Shown here in pieces: positions 1 to 10,205 of a DNA stretch of 64,000 bases. Location of the stretch: NCBI RefSeq assembly GCF_007096885.1, contig NZ_VJNO01000024.1, positions 37,848-101,847 of the forward strand, written 5' to 3'. This DNA comes from Streptomyces sp. 130. GTDB taxonomy: Bacteria > Actinomycetota > Actinomycetes > Streptomycetales > Streptomycetaceae. The notes beneath the pieces were generated by a model. The model searched no databases. It was not told the DNA's origin and worked only from the letters and a program-made list of their open reading frames with translations. Each line of letters opens with the position of its first letter. The first letter of the stretch is position 1. A program made the position numbers and the translations under genes.

Positions 1-674
1 CCACGACGCGTACGCTCTGGGGCTCGACCGTCGGCAAGAAGGCGATCATGGCCGTCAGCGGCCTGGTCATGCTCCTCTACCTGGTCGTCCACATGATCGG
101 AAACCTGAAGATCTTCTTCGGGGCCGGCGAGTTCAACGGCTACGCGCACTGGCTGCGCGTGATGGGCGAGCCGTTCCTGCACCACGAGTGGGCGCTGTGG
201 ATCGTGCGCGTGGTGCTCGTCGCCGCCGTGGTGCTGCACGCGGTCTCCGCGTACCAGCTCAGCAGGCGCGACCTGCGGGCGAGGCCCGTCGCGTACGCGC
301 ACAAGCGGACGCGCGCGAGCTACGCCACCCGCACCATGCGCTACGGCGGGGTCATCCTCGGGCTGTTCGTCGTCTGGCACATCCTGGACCTGACTACCGG
401 CACCGTGCACTCCGGCGGCTTCCAGTCCGGCCACCCGTACCAGAACGTCATCGACACCTTCTCCACCTGGTACGGCAATGTCATCTACATCGTCGCGATG
501 CTCGCCCTGGGACTCCACGTCCAGCACGGGTTCTGGAGCGCCGCGCAGACCCTCGGCGCCGGCCGCGCGAGCCGCGACCGCGCCCTGAAGACCCTCGCCA
601 ACGTACTCGCGCTGGTGCTGACGGTGGGCTTCATCTCCGTACCCGTCGCCGTCATGACCGGAGTCGTGAGCTGA
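1..674 (+). CDS. sdhC: Succinate dehydrogenase cytochrome b subunit (5' partial)
   Basis: Membrane anchor that carries heme b and passes electrons between the SdhAB catalytic part and quinone. The frame is already open at the window edge: residues TTRTLWGSTVGKK are coded before the first ATG at 48 and match the conserved N-terminus of this family, so the true start lies upstream and the ATG at 48 is internal. About five hydrophobic segments are visible, with histidines inside them (for example VVHMIGN and VVWHILD) suited to heme ligation. The TGA ends two bases before the sdhA ATG, so the genes form one operon. The single larger anchor protein fits the three-subunit type of complex found in Actinobacteria and Bacillus. 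Confidence 0.93.
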   Translation, partial: TTRTLWGSTVGKKAIMAVSGLVMLLYLVVHMIGNLKIFFGAGEFNGYAHWLRVMGEPFLHHEWALWIVRVVLVAAVVLHAVSAYQLSRRDLRARPVAYAHKRTRASYATRTMRYGGVILGLFVVWHILDLTTGTVHSGGFQSGHPYQNVIDTFSTWYGNVIYIVAMLALGLHVQHGFWSAAQTLGAGRASRDRALKTLANVLALVLTVGFISVPVAVMTGVVS

Positions 675-675
675 C

Positions 676-2621
<1,946 letters not shown>

Positions 2622-2625
<4 letters not shown>

Positions 2626-3368
2626 AGCTCACCCTGCGCGTCTGGCGCCAGAAGAACGCCGACGCCCCCGGCGCCATGTCCACGTACGAGGTGGACGGCA
2701 TCTCGCGGGACATGTCGTTCCTGGAGATGCTCGACACCCTCAACGAGGAACTGATCCTCGCCGGCGACGACCCGGTCGCCTTCGACCACGACTGCCGCGA
2801 GGGCATCTGCGGCGCGTGCAGCCTCGTCATCAACGGCGACGCGCACGGCCCGGAGAGGACCACCACCTGCCAGCTCCACATGCGCGCCTTCGACGACGGC
2901 GACACCATCGACATCGAACCCTGGCGGGCCTCGGCCTTCCCGGTCGTCAAGGACCTGGTCGTGGACCGCTCGGCCTTCGACCGGATCATCCAGGCCGGCG
3001 GCTACATCTCCGCCCCGACCGGTACGGCCCCGGACGCGCATGCCACCCCGGTACCGAAGCCCGACGCCGACTTCGCCTTCGAGCACGCCGAGTGCATCGG
3101 CTGCGGCGCCTGTGTCGCGGCCTGCCCCAACGGTTCGGCGATGCTCTTCACCTCGGCGAAGGTCAACCACCTGAACGTGCTCCCGCAGGGCGCTCCCGAG
3201 CGGGAGACCCGGGTGCTCGACATGGTGGAGCAGATGGACAGCGAGGGCTTCGGCGGCTGCACCCTCACCGGTGAGTGCGCGACCGCGTGCCCCAAGGGCA
3301 TCCCGCTGCCGTCGATCTCGGCCATGAACAAGGAGTGGCTGAGGGCGACCCGCAAGGCCCGCCGCTGA
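2622..3368 (+). CDS. sdhB: Succinate dehydrogenase iron-sulfur subunit
   Basis: Electron-transfer subunit linking the flavin to the membrane anchor. The 248-residue protein has the [2Fe-2S] motif CREGICGAC (Cys58, Cys63, Cys66), then CIGCGACVAACP and CTLTGECATACPKGI for the [4Fe-4S] and [3Fe-4S] clusters. The start is the ATG at 2622, which overlaps the sdhA stop by four bases; the same frame stays open upstream within sdhA, but that stretch has no SdhB-like sequence. A strong hairpin follows immediately, so this is the last gene of the operon. Confidence 0.95.
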
Positions 3369-3382
3369 GCCGGCGCACGGCC

Positions 3383-3415
3383 GGGGCCCCGGAGGCCGCC
3401 CGCCTCCGGGGCCCC
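3383..3415. terminator. Bidirectional terminator between sdhB and chitinase
   Basis: Perfect 13-bp inverted repeat: GGGGCCCCGGAGG at 3383-3395 and its complement at 3403-3415, with a 7-base loop. It sits between two convergent genes, 14 bases after the sdhB stop and 5 bases after the chitinase stop, so it can serve both. It has no U tract, which is normal for Streptomyces. Confidence 0.85.
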
Positions 3416-3420
3416 TGCGG

Positions 3421-5190
3421 TCAGGACTTGGTCACGGAGAGGTCGTCCCCGTACACCGTGCCCTGGCCGTACCAGCCGTGCAGATAGACCGTGACCGCAC
3501 CGCTGGAGCCGGTGGTGAAGGTCACCGACTGCTTGGTGTAGCCGCTCGACGAGCCCCAGGTGCTCGCCGTCGCACCGCCCCGGACGCCCAGGTAGGCGTA
3601 GTTCCCCTGGACGTAACCCTGCAGGGTGTACGTGGTGCCGGGGGCGAGGGTGAGCGTCTGCGCGCACTCGCCGGTCTGCGACGAGGTGGCCGCGACGGAC
3701 AGCGCGTGCGTACCGCCGTGCACCGGCGAGGAGACGACCGCGCCACCGGACTGGCAGGTCCAGGGGCCCAGCGCGCCGGTCTCGAAGTCACCGTTGACCA
3801 GGGCCCCCGTGCCGCCGCCGGCACCGGCCACCGTCAGGGTGAACGAGGCCGCGTGGCTGAGGGTGCCGGAGGTGCCGGTGACGGTGACGGTGTACGTGCC
3901 GGGGGCCGCCGACGCCGAGGCGCTGAGCGTCAGCGCGGCGGAGCCGCCCGCCGTCACCGAGGCCGGGCTGAGCGTGGCGGTCACCCCGGCCGGGGCGCCG
4001 CCGGCGGTCAGCGCGACCGTCTGGGCGGCGCCCGAGGTCACCGCGGTCTTCACGGTGGCCGTCGTCGACCTGCCCGGCTCGACCGTGGCCGAGGAGGGGG
4101 TCACGGCCACCGAGTAGTCGTCGGTCACCGGGCCGCTTCCGCCGCCGGTGAACGGGGCGAAGGTGTGCGTGAAGTACCAGGTGTCCTGCGCGATGCCGGA
4201 GCAGGTGTCGCTCCCGCCGGTGCCGGGGCAGCCGCCGTTGTCGCGCTGGAGCGCCCAGAACGACAGGGTGCCGACGCCCTTGGAGACGGCCCAGTCGTAC
4301 ACCACGGGCGCGTTGGCCGTGGTGAAGGTCTCGGCGGGCCCGTAGTCGTCGATGCCGGGCATCTCGATGATGCCGGTCATGCCCCACAGCTGGGCGTCGG
4401 TCTTCGCCGGGTAGAGCTTCGCCAGCTGGCCCTTCAGACCGGTGATCGCCGTCTGGGTGTCCTTGGCCATGTCGTGCGCGGCGCCGTCGTAGTAGTCGAA
4501 CGTCATGAGATTGACGACGTCGACCCGGGTGCCGTTGGACACCGCGTTCTTGAGGACCGCGAGACCGCTGCTCGCCAGACCGCTGGTCGTGGTGGGCAGG
4601 GTGTACGAGATCTGCAGCGGGCGCCCACTGGCGGCGGCCCAGTCCTGGACCTTCTTGAGCGCCTTGTTGCGGCGGTCGATGCCGGCGCTGTTCGTCAGCG
4701 AGTTGTCCTCGATGTCCATGTCGAGGCGGGACACGTCGTAGGTCGTGATGACCTTCTCGTACGCGGCGGCGATCGAGTCGACGTCCGTGCAGCTGTCGGC
4801 GATCTCGGTGCCGGTGTTGTCCGCGGTGTATCCGCCGAACGACGGGATCACGTCGCCGCCGCGCGAGCGCATCGTGGCGAAGTCGGCGCCGAACTCGGAC
4901 TGGGCGATCGGCATGCTCGAATCGCCGTTCCAGTACGGGGTGCACGAGCCGCGGGCCTCCGTCTGGATGAAGGCCATGGTCAGGTACTTGGCACCGGACG
5001 CCTGGGCGAGCGCGGCCGGACTGTCGCCGTTCCACGCCTCGAAGTACGGGGCGAAGACATGGGCGGGCACGGGGGTGGCGGCCGTGGTGGCGGCCTGCGC
5101 TCCGGCGCCTGATCCGAGGACCAGACCTGCGGACGCGACGGCGGTGGCCAAGGCGCTCAGGACGGCGCCGAGTGTTCTTGGACGTCTCAT
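3421..5190 (-). CDS. Secreted GH18 chitinase with C-terminal carbohydrate-binding module
   Basis: Extracellular hydrolase of beta-1,4-N-acetylglucosamine polymers. The ATG at 5190 was chosen because GGGAG lies eight bases upstream; an upstream alternative at 5217 has no such site. Of 589 residues, about 1-35 form a signal peptide (MRRPRT, a hydrophobic stretch, then AQA before the mature end). The GH18 catalytic domain follows to about 345 with the DMDIE active-site motif (DxDxE, the last Glu being the acid/base). A proline- and threonine-rich Ig-like domain spans about 350-450. A C-terminal jelly-roll module (VNGDFETGALGPW onward) resembles CBM4/9-type binding modules. A probable DasR operator lies 140 bases upstream. 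Substrate range cannot be read from sequence. Confidence 0.9.
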   Translation of the reverse strand: MRRPRTLGAVLSALATAVASAGLVLGSGAGAQAATTAATPVPAHVFAPYFEAWNGDSPAALAQASGAKYLTMAFIQTEARGSCTPYWNGDSSMPIAQSEFGADFATMRSRGGDVIPSFGGYTADNTGTEIADSCTDVDSIAAAYEKVITTYDVSRLDMDIEDNSLTNSAGIDRRNKALKKVQDWAAASGRPLQISYTLPTTTSGLASSGLAVLKNAVSNGTRVDVVNLMTFDYYDGAAHDMAKDTQTAITGLKGQLAKLYPAKTDAQLWGMTGIIEMPGIDDYGPAETFTTANAPVVYDWAVSKGVGTLSFWALQRDNGGCPGTGGSDTCSGIAQDTWYFTHTFAPFTGGGSGPVTDDYSVAVTPSSATVEPGRSTTATVKTAVTSGAAQTVALTAGGAPAGVTATLSPASVTAGGSAALTLSASASAAPGTYTVTVTGTSGTLSHAASFTLTVAGAGGGTGALVNGDFETGALGPWTCQSGGAVVSSPVHGGTHALSVAATSSQTGECAQTLTLAPGTTYTLQGYVQGNYAYLGVRGGATASTWGSSSGYTKQSVTFTTGSSGAVTVYLHGWYGQGTVYGDDLSVTKS

Positions 5191-5289
5191 GGGGCAGCTC
5201 CCAGCGGGGTGGGACAACGGGCGGACGCACGGCTCGGCCGCGCCCGGGGAGGGGCGCGGCCCGTTCCTGTGATTCCCGGCCGGGGGTCA

Positions 5290-5323
5290 CATGCCGCACG
5301 GCGACGTACGACCGTGTGGCATG
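5290..5323. promoter_or_regulatory. 12-bp inverted repeat upstream of the chitinase gene
   Basis: CATGCCGCACGG at 5290-5301 is followed after ten bases by CCGTGTGGCATG at 5312-5323, an 11 of 12 match to its reverse complement. It lies 100 bases upstream of the chitinase start, next to the DasR-like site. It may be a second operator or a leader hairpin; I do not recognise the binding protein. Confidence 0.45.
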
Positions 5324-5329
5324 CCCATG

Positions 5330-5345
5330 ATTGGTATGGACCAGA
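5330..5345. promoter_or_regulatory. Probable DasR-responsive element (dre) of the chitinase
   Basis: ATTGGTATGGACCAGA matches the published dre consensus A(C/T)TGGTCTAGACCA(G/C)T at 13 of 16 positions, with both TGGT and ACCA half sites intact. DasR is the GntR-family repressor of chitin and N-acetylglucosamine genes in Streptomyces. The site lies 140 bases upstream of the chitinase start, in a typical position for chi gene control. Confidence 0.7.
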
Positions 5346-5437
5346 TAACTGTCAACGTTCTTTACTGTTTCATTCCCCTTCCCCGTGCCGCTCCCCAACC
5401 CGCGCGGAACGACCGGGAGTTGAGCCGGACCGGCCGC

Positions 5438-7858
5438 TCAGGCGCGTCCCAGAGCCGCCCGCAGATACCCCGCCGTGCGGCTCTCCGGCGCCCGCGCCAC
5501 CTGTACCGGGGGCCCCTCGGCGACGATCCGCCCGCCCAGGTCACCGCCGCCCGGACCGAGGTCGATCACCCAGTCCGCGCCCGCGACCACGGCCATGTCG
5601 TGCTCCACGACCACCACCGTGGCACCCGCCTCCACCAGACCGTGCAACTGGCGCATCAGCACCTCGACATCGGCCGGATGCAGCCCCGTCGTCGGCTCGT
5701 CCAGCAGGTACAGCGTGTGGCCCCGGCGCGCCCGCTGGAGCTCCGCCGCCAGCTTGATCCGCTGGGCCTCGCCGCCGGACAGCTCCGTCGCGGGCTGCCC
5801 GAGACGCAGATAGCCGAGCCCCACGTCCAGCAGAGTCCCCAGGCTGCGCGCGGCGGCCGGCGTCCCGGCGAAGAACCCGGCCGCCGACTCCACGGTCAGG
5901 TCCAGCACCTGGGCGATGTTCAGCCCGCGCAGCGTGACCTCCAGCGTCGGCGGGTTGTACCGCGCGCCGTGGCAGTCCGGGCAGGGCGCGTACGTGCTCG
6001 GCAGGAACAGCAGCTCCACCGAGACGAACCCCTCGCCCTGACACGTCTCGCACCGCCCGCCGGTCACGTTGAACGAGAACCGGCCCGCCCGGTACCCCCG
6101 CTCCCGGGCCAGGGGCGTGGCCGCGAAGAGCTTGCGCACCACGTCGAACAGCCCGGTGTACGTCGCCAGGTTGGAGCGGGGCGTACGCCCGATGGGCCGC
6201 TGGTCCACCTGGACGAGGCGGTCCACCGCGTCCAGCCCCTCGGCGCGCGCGTATCCGGCCGCCACCTGCTCCCGCTCGCCGGAGTCCGGGCCGGCGCCGC
6301 TGTCCGCGAGCGCACCCGCCAGCACCTGCCCCACCAGCGTCGACTTGCCGGAGCCGGAGACCCCGGTCACCGCCGTGAACACGCCCAGCGGGAACGACGC
6401 GTCCACCCCGCGCACGTTGTGCCGCTCCACCCCGCGCAGCCGCAGCCACCCCGAGGGTGCGCGGACCTCGCGCGGCTCGGGCGGCGCGTCCGGGAACAGG
6501 AAGCGCCTGGTGGCCGACTCCGCGACCCCGGCGAGCCCGGCGGGCGGCCCGCTGTGCAGCACCCGGCCGCCGTGCTCACCGGCCAGCGGCCCCACATCCA
6601 CGAGCCAGTCCGCCCGCCGCACCACGTCCATCTGGTGCTCCACCACGAAGACGGTGTTCCCGGACTCCTTCAGCCGCCCCAGCACCGCGAGCAGCGCCTC
6701 GGTGTCCGCCGGATGCAGACCGGCGGACGGCTCGTCCAGGACGTACACCACACCGAAGAGCCCCGCGCGCAGCTGGGTCGCCAGCCGCAGCCGCTGGAGC
6801 TCGCCGGAGGAGAGCGTGGGCGCCGTGCGGTCCAGGCTCAGATAGCCCAGGCCCAGTTCGGTGACCGTCCCGATGCGGGCGAGCAGGTCCGCCGTCAGCA
6901 CCCGGGCCGTCCCGTCGCCACCCGCCGCCGCGAGCACGTCGGCGAGTTCGGTCAGCGCCAGGCCCGCGAGCTCCGCGATGGTGCGCCCCGCGAACGTGAC
7001 GGCCATGGCCTCCGGCCGCAGCCGGGTGCCCCCGCACACCGGGCAGGGCTCGCTGCTCAGGAAGCGCTCGGCCTTCGCCCGCAGCGTGGCGCTCTTCGAG
7101 TCGGCGAACGTGTGCATCACATAGCGCCGTGCGCTCATGTACGTGCCCTGGTAAGGCCGTTGGATGCGCCCCGCCTCGCGCACCGGATGGACGGTCACCA
7201 CCGGCTGCTCGTCGGTGAACAGAATCCACTCCCGGTCGGCCGGGGCCAGCTCCCGCCACGGCCGGTCCACGTCGTAGCCGAGGGCGTCCAGCACATCGCG
7301 CAGGTTCTTGCCCTGCCAGGCCCCCGGCCAGGCGGCGATCGCGCCCTCCCGCACCGACAGGCCGGGGTCCGGCACCAGCAGTTCCTCGCTGGTGCGGTGG
7401 ACCCGGCCGAGCCCGTGGCAGCCGGGACACGCCCCGGCGGCGGTGTTCGGCGAGAACGCGTCGGAGTCCAGCCGCTCGGCCCCCGCCGGATAGTCCCCGG
7501 CCCGTGAGAACAGCATCCGCAGCGAGTTGGACAGCGTGGTCACCGTGCCCACGGACGAGCGGGCGCCCGGCGCGGATCTGCGCTGCTCCAGCGAGACGGC
7601 CGGCGGCAGCCCGGTCACCTCGCCGACGGCGGGCGCGCCGACCTGGTGGATCAGCCGCCGGGCGTAGGGGGCCACGGACTCGAAGTAGCGGCGCTGCGCT
7701 TCCGCGTAGATCGTGCCGAAGGCCAGCGAGGACTTGCCCGAGCCGGACACGCCGGTGAAGACGGTGAGGGTGTCGCGGGGGATGTCGACGTCGGCGTTCC
7801 GCAGATTGTGCTCGCGGGCGCCTCGGACCCGGACGTACGGATCGTGGGGCGAGGTCAT
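5438..7858 (-). CDS. UvrA-like ABC ATPase lacking the UvrB-binding domain
   Basis: The 806-residue protein has two UvrA-type ABC cassettes: Walker A GVSGSGKSS at 36-44 and GVSGSGKST in the second half, signatures LSSGELQR and LSGGEAQR, and Walker B with LDEPSAGLHP and LDEPTTGLHP. Zinc-binding CxxC pairs are present (CPGCHGLG, CPVCGGTR, CETCQGEG, CPDCHGAR). True UvrA is about 950 residues. Here the sequence passes from the first cassette (LFSRAGDYP) almost straight to the first CPGC pair, so the UvrB-binding insert is missing. This is the class II UvrA / DrrC-like architecture, linked in other species to DNA-damaging drug tolerance. A role in standard excision repair is unlikely without UvrB contact. 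No drug biosynthesis gene is adjacent. Confidence 0.88.
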   Translation of the reverse strand: MTSPHDPYVRVRGAREHNLRNADVDIPRDTLTVFTGVSGSGKSSLAFGTIYAEAQRRYFESVAPYARRLIHQVGAPAVGEVTGLPPAVSLEQRRSAPGARSSVGTVTTLSNSLRMLFSRAGDYPAGAERLDSDAFSPNTAAGACPGCHGLGRVHRTSEELLVPDPGLSVREGAIAAWPGAWQGKNLRDVLDALGYDVDRPWRELAPADREWILFTDEQPVVTVHPVREAGRIQRPYQGTYMSARRYVMHTFADSKSATLRAKAERFLSSEPCPVCGGTRLRPEAMAVTFAGRTIAELAGLALTELADVLAAAGGDGTARVLTADLLARIGTVTELGLGYLSLDRTAPTLSSGELQRLRLATQLRAGLFGVVYVLDEPSAGLHPADTEALLAVLGRLKESGNTVFVVEHQMDVVRRADWLVDVGPLAGEHGGRVLHSGPPAGLAGVAESATRRFLFPDAPPEPREVRAPSGWLRLRGVERHNVRGVDASFPLGVFTAVTGVSGSGKSTLVGQVLAGALADSGAGPDSGEREQVAAGYARAEGLDAVDRLVQVDQRPIGRTPRSNLATYTGLFDVVRKLFAATPLARERGYRAGRFSFNVTGGRCETCQGEGFVSVELLFLPSTYAPCPDCHGARYNPPTLEVTLRGLNIAQVLDLTVESAAGFFAGTPAAARSLGTLLDVGLGYLRLGQPATELSGGEAQRIKLAAELQRARRGHTLYLLDEPTTGLHPADVEVLMRQLHGLVEAGATVVVVEHDMAVVAGADWVIDLGPGGGDLGGRIVAEGPPVQVARAPESRTAGYLRAALGRA

Positions 7859-7953
7859 GGGGGAGGTGGTCTCCGTACTCGGTGCGGGTCTGTCCTGCGG
7901 CCGGTGGCCGTGCCGGTTCGCCGGACGGTGCCGCCGCTTGGTTTGCTGGGCAC

Positions 7954-8439
7954 ATGGGAAACGACGTCCGGCCGGTGGCCGTGTTCGATCTCGACGGTAC
8001 GCTCGCCGACACCACGCACCGGCAGCACCATCTGGAGGGCCGCCGGAACTGGGCCGCCTTCTTCGCCGCCGCCGTGGACGACCCGCCGCTGGAGGAGGGC
8101 GTGCGGCTGGCGCTGAGCAGTGCCGAGGAGTGCGAGACCGTCTACCTCACGGGGCGCCCGGAGCGGTGCCGCGAGGACACCGTGGCCTGGCTCGCCCGAC
8201 AGGGGCTGCCCGAGGGGACCCTGCACATGCGGCGCGACGGCGACCGCCGGCCGGCGCGCCGGACCAAGCTGGAGATCCTGGAGCGGCTCGGCCGCGACCG
8301 TACGGTGCGCATGCTCGTGGACGACGACGAGCTGGTCTGCGACGCCGCCGAACTGGCCGGGTTCACCGTGGTGCGCGCCCGCTGGACCCCGGCCTCGCCC
8401 GCTCTGAAGGACGCGCAGGAGCGCGAGGGGCGCACCTGA
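7954..8439 (+). CDS. HAD-superfamily phosphatase domain protein
   Basis: The 161-residue protein is a compact HAD phosphatase: motif I DLDGTLAD near the N-terminus (nucleophile and acid Asp), motif II in YLTGRPE, a conserved lysine in RRTKLEIL, and the acidic motif LVDDDE. Small HAD proteins of this layout resemble the phosphatase half of bacterial polynucleotide kinase-phosphatases, but the substrate is not identified. The ATG at 7954 was chosen because the HAD fold begins directly after it. It is divergent from the UvrA-like gene with under 100 bases between starts, so the promoters overlap. Confidence 0.75.
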   Translation: MGNDVRPVAVFDLDGTLADTTHRQHHLEGRRNWAAFFAAAVDDPPLEEGVRLALSSAEECETVYLTGRPERCREDTVAWLARQGLPEGTLHMRRDGDRRPARRTKLEILERLGRDRTVRMLVDDDELVCDAAELAGFTVVRARWTPASPALKDAQEREGRT

Positions 8440-8475
8440 ACCGGACGCGCCCGGGCGGGGTGACGGGCCTGCGCG

Positions 8476-8691
8476 TCACTTCGGGTCGTCGAGCCGGAAG
8501 CCCACTTTCAGGCCGACCTGGTAGTGCGCGATCCGGCCGTCCTCGATCTGCCCGCGCACCTGGGTGATCTCGAACCAGTCGAGATTGTGCAACGTTTCCG
8601 AGGCTCTTGCGACACCGTTGCGAATCGCCTCATCCACGCCCTCCTGGGAGGTTCCTACGATTTCGGTGACGCGATACGTGTGATTTGACAC
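8476..8691 (-). CDS. Dodecin family flavin-binding protein
   Basis: A 71-residue protein matching dodecin over its full length: TYRVTEIVGTSQEGVDEAI at the N-terminus, the conserved tryptophan in NLDWFEI that stacks on flavin, and the VGLKVGFRL final strand. Dodecins assemble as hollow dodecamers that store or buffer riboflavin, FMN or lumichrome (in bacteria also coenzyme A in some cases). The start is the GTG at 8691, with AGAGGAG upstream at a suitable distance. It is divergent from the sugar-binding lipoprotein gene across a 200-base regulatory region. Confidence 0.92.
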   Translation of the reverse strand: MSNHTYRVTEIVGTSQEGVDEAIRNGVARASETLHNLDWFEITQVRGQIEDGRIAHYQVGLKVGFRLDDPK

Positions 8692-8781
8692 GGTTTGTCT
8701 CCTCTCGTCCCTACCAAGGTGCCCTACCTCGGCCCGGTTCGCGAGAGGTCGCGGACGCCACGGGTGTCCGGACCGGCGCTT

Positions 8782-8806
8782 GACCAACGTATTGGTCCAT
8801 ACCAAA
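8782..8806. promoter_or_regulatory. Overlapping palindromes, probable DasR site, upstream of sugar-binding lipoprotein
   Basis: Two palindromes share a half site. GACCAACGTATTGGTC at 8782-8797 is perfect (6-bp arms), and TTGGTCCATACCAA at 8792-8805 is also perfect in its 5-bp arms. The second, read as 8791-8806, matches the dre consensus at 12 of 16 positions. Three alternating half sites (ACCAA, TTGGT, ACCAA) suggest cooperative binding. The position, about 90 bases before the start codon at 8893, is right for repressing a chitosugar transporter gene. Confidence 0.6.
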
Positions 8807-8892
8807 ATCCAGCCACGCCCGTGCGAGCGCAGTTCGCAGTCCCCCACACCGGGTCCGCAAATGTCGTCCTGCCGTTCCGCAGAAGGTGAACC

Positions 8893-10149
8893 GTGAAAAA
8901 CCGCATGCTCGTCGGAGCTGTCGCCCTTATTTCCACTGCTGCGCTGGGTGGCTGCGGTGTGCTCCCCGGAACCGGCGGCTCCGGGGATCAGAAGGTGACG
9001 ATCTGGCTGATGAAGAACAGCGTCACCTCCGACTTCCTGGACCGCTTCAAGAAGTCGTACGAGGAAGAGCACTCCTCGGTCGAACTGGAGTTCAAGATCC
9101 AGGAATGGGGCGGCATCGGCCCCAAGGTCCTGGAGGCGCTCGCCGGCAAGGACACCCCCGACGTCATCGAGGTCGGCAACACCCAGGTGGCCCAGTACGC
9201 CGAGAGCGGCAACCTGCGCGACCTCACCCTGGAATCCATGCGTGACCTGGGCAGAGAGGACTGGCTGCCCGGTCTCGCCGAGCCGGGAAGCATCGGCGGC
9301 GTCCAGTACGGCATCCCGTGGTACGCGGCCAACCGCGTGGTGATCTACAACAAGGACATCTTCGAGGACGCGGGAATCAAGAACCCGCCGAAGACGCGCG
9401 CGCAGTGGATCGCCGACACCCAGAAACTGAACCGCGACGGAATCCAGGGCATGTATCTGCCGGGGCAGAACTGGTACGTCCTCGCCGGGTTCATCTGGGA
9501 CGAGGGCGGGCAACTCGCCAGCGACGACGAAGGCGACTGGGAGGGCACTCTCGACACGTCGGCCGCGCTCAAGGGCATGCAGTTCTATTCCGAGCTCCAG
9601 GCGCTGGGCGACGGCCCCAAGGACGCCGACGAGGAAAAGCCCCCGCAGGCCAATGTGTTCGCCGAGGGGAATGTCGCCCAGATCATCTCCACCCCCAGTA
9701 CGGCGACCCTGATCGAGAAGAAGAACCCCGAACTCAAGGGCAGGCTCGGCTACTTCCCGATTCCCGGCAAGACCGCCAAGGCGCCCGGCTCGGTGTTCAC
9801 CGGCGGCTCCGACCTGATCGTCCCGCAGAAGTCCGACCAGCGCTCCGCCGCCTACGAGGTCATCAAGGCGCTCGCCGGGGCCGAGTGGCAGGAGGAGCTG
9901 GCCAGGACGATGAGCTACGTGCCCAACAAGCCCTCCCTCGCCCATGTCATCGAGGGCGAGGAGAGCACCGCCGCCATGGCCGAGGGCGCCGCCCAGGGCC
10001 ACGCCACGCCCAACTCCCCGCAGTGGGCCGCGGTCGAGGCCGACAACCCGATCAAGGCGTACATGACGGCCGTCCTCCAGGGCGGTGACCCGGCGACCGA
10101 GGCGAAGGCCGCCTCCGAGAAGATCACCTCGGTGCTCGCCGGCAGCTGA
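8893..10149 (+). CDS. Extracellular sugar-binding lipoprotein of an ABC importer (DasA-like)
   Basis: The 418-residue protein is a family 1 solute-binding lipoprotein: lipobox LGGC near residue 20, then KVTIWLMKN, DTPDVIEVGNTQVAQYA, and the domain-crossing segment GIPWYAANRVVIYNKDIFEDAGI. The start is the GTG at 8893 with AAGGTGA close upstream. Resemblance to DasA (N,N'-diacetylchitobiose) plus the DasR-like operator point to chitooligosaccharides, but the ligand is inferred. No permease or ATPase gene follows; the next feature is a terminator and convergent egtD. In Streptomyces such orphan binding proteins can share permeases encoded elsewhere and the common ATPase MsiK. Confidence 0.85.
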   Translation: MKNRMLVGAVALISTAALGGCGVLPGTGGSGDQKVTIWLMKNSVTSDFLDRFKKSYEEEHSSVELEFKIQEWGGIGPKVLEALAGKDTPDVIEVGNTQVAQYAESGNLRDLTLESMRDLGREDWLPGLAEPGSIGGVQYGIPWYAANRVVIYNKDIFEDAGIKNPPKTRAQWIADTQKLNRDGIQGMYLPGQNWYVLAGFIWDEGGQLASDDEGDWEGTLDTSAALKGMQFYSELQALGDGPKDADEEKPPQANVFAEGNVAQIISTPSTATLIEKKNPELKGRLGYFPIPGKTAKAPGSVFTGGSDLIVPQKSDQRSAAYEVIKALAGAEWQEELARTMSYVPNKPSLAHVIEGEESTAAMAEGAAQGHATPNSPQWAAVEADNPIKAYMTAVLQGGDPATEAKAASEKITSVLAGS

Positions 10150-10154
10150 CCCCC

Positions 10155-10198
10155 GGTACGGGTACGGGACCGGACACCGCCGGCCCCGTACCCGTGCC
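10155..10198. terminator. Bidirectional terminator between lipoprotein gene and egtD
   Basis: GGTACGGGTACGGG at 10155-10168 pairs with CCCGTACCCGTGCC at 10185-10198 (13 of 14 bp). It lies between convergent genes, starting 5 bases after the lipoprotein gene stop and ending 7 bases before the egtD stop. Confidence 0.75.
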
Positions 10199-10205
10199 GT
10201 CCCGG

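Noticed and set aside
3421..5217. Chitinase start at 5217
   Set aside because: It would add nine residues ahead of the signal peptide; the ATG at 5190 has a good ribosome site and a normal signal peptide start.
5291..7507. A 738-codon plus-strand frame opposite the UvrA-like gene
   Set aside because: Composition typical of an antisense shadow (Arg, Pro, His rich), while the minus strand encodes two full ABC cassettes and zinc motifs.
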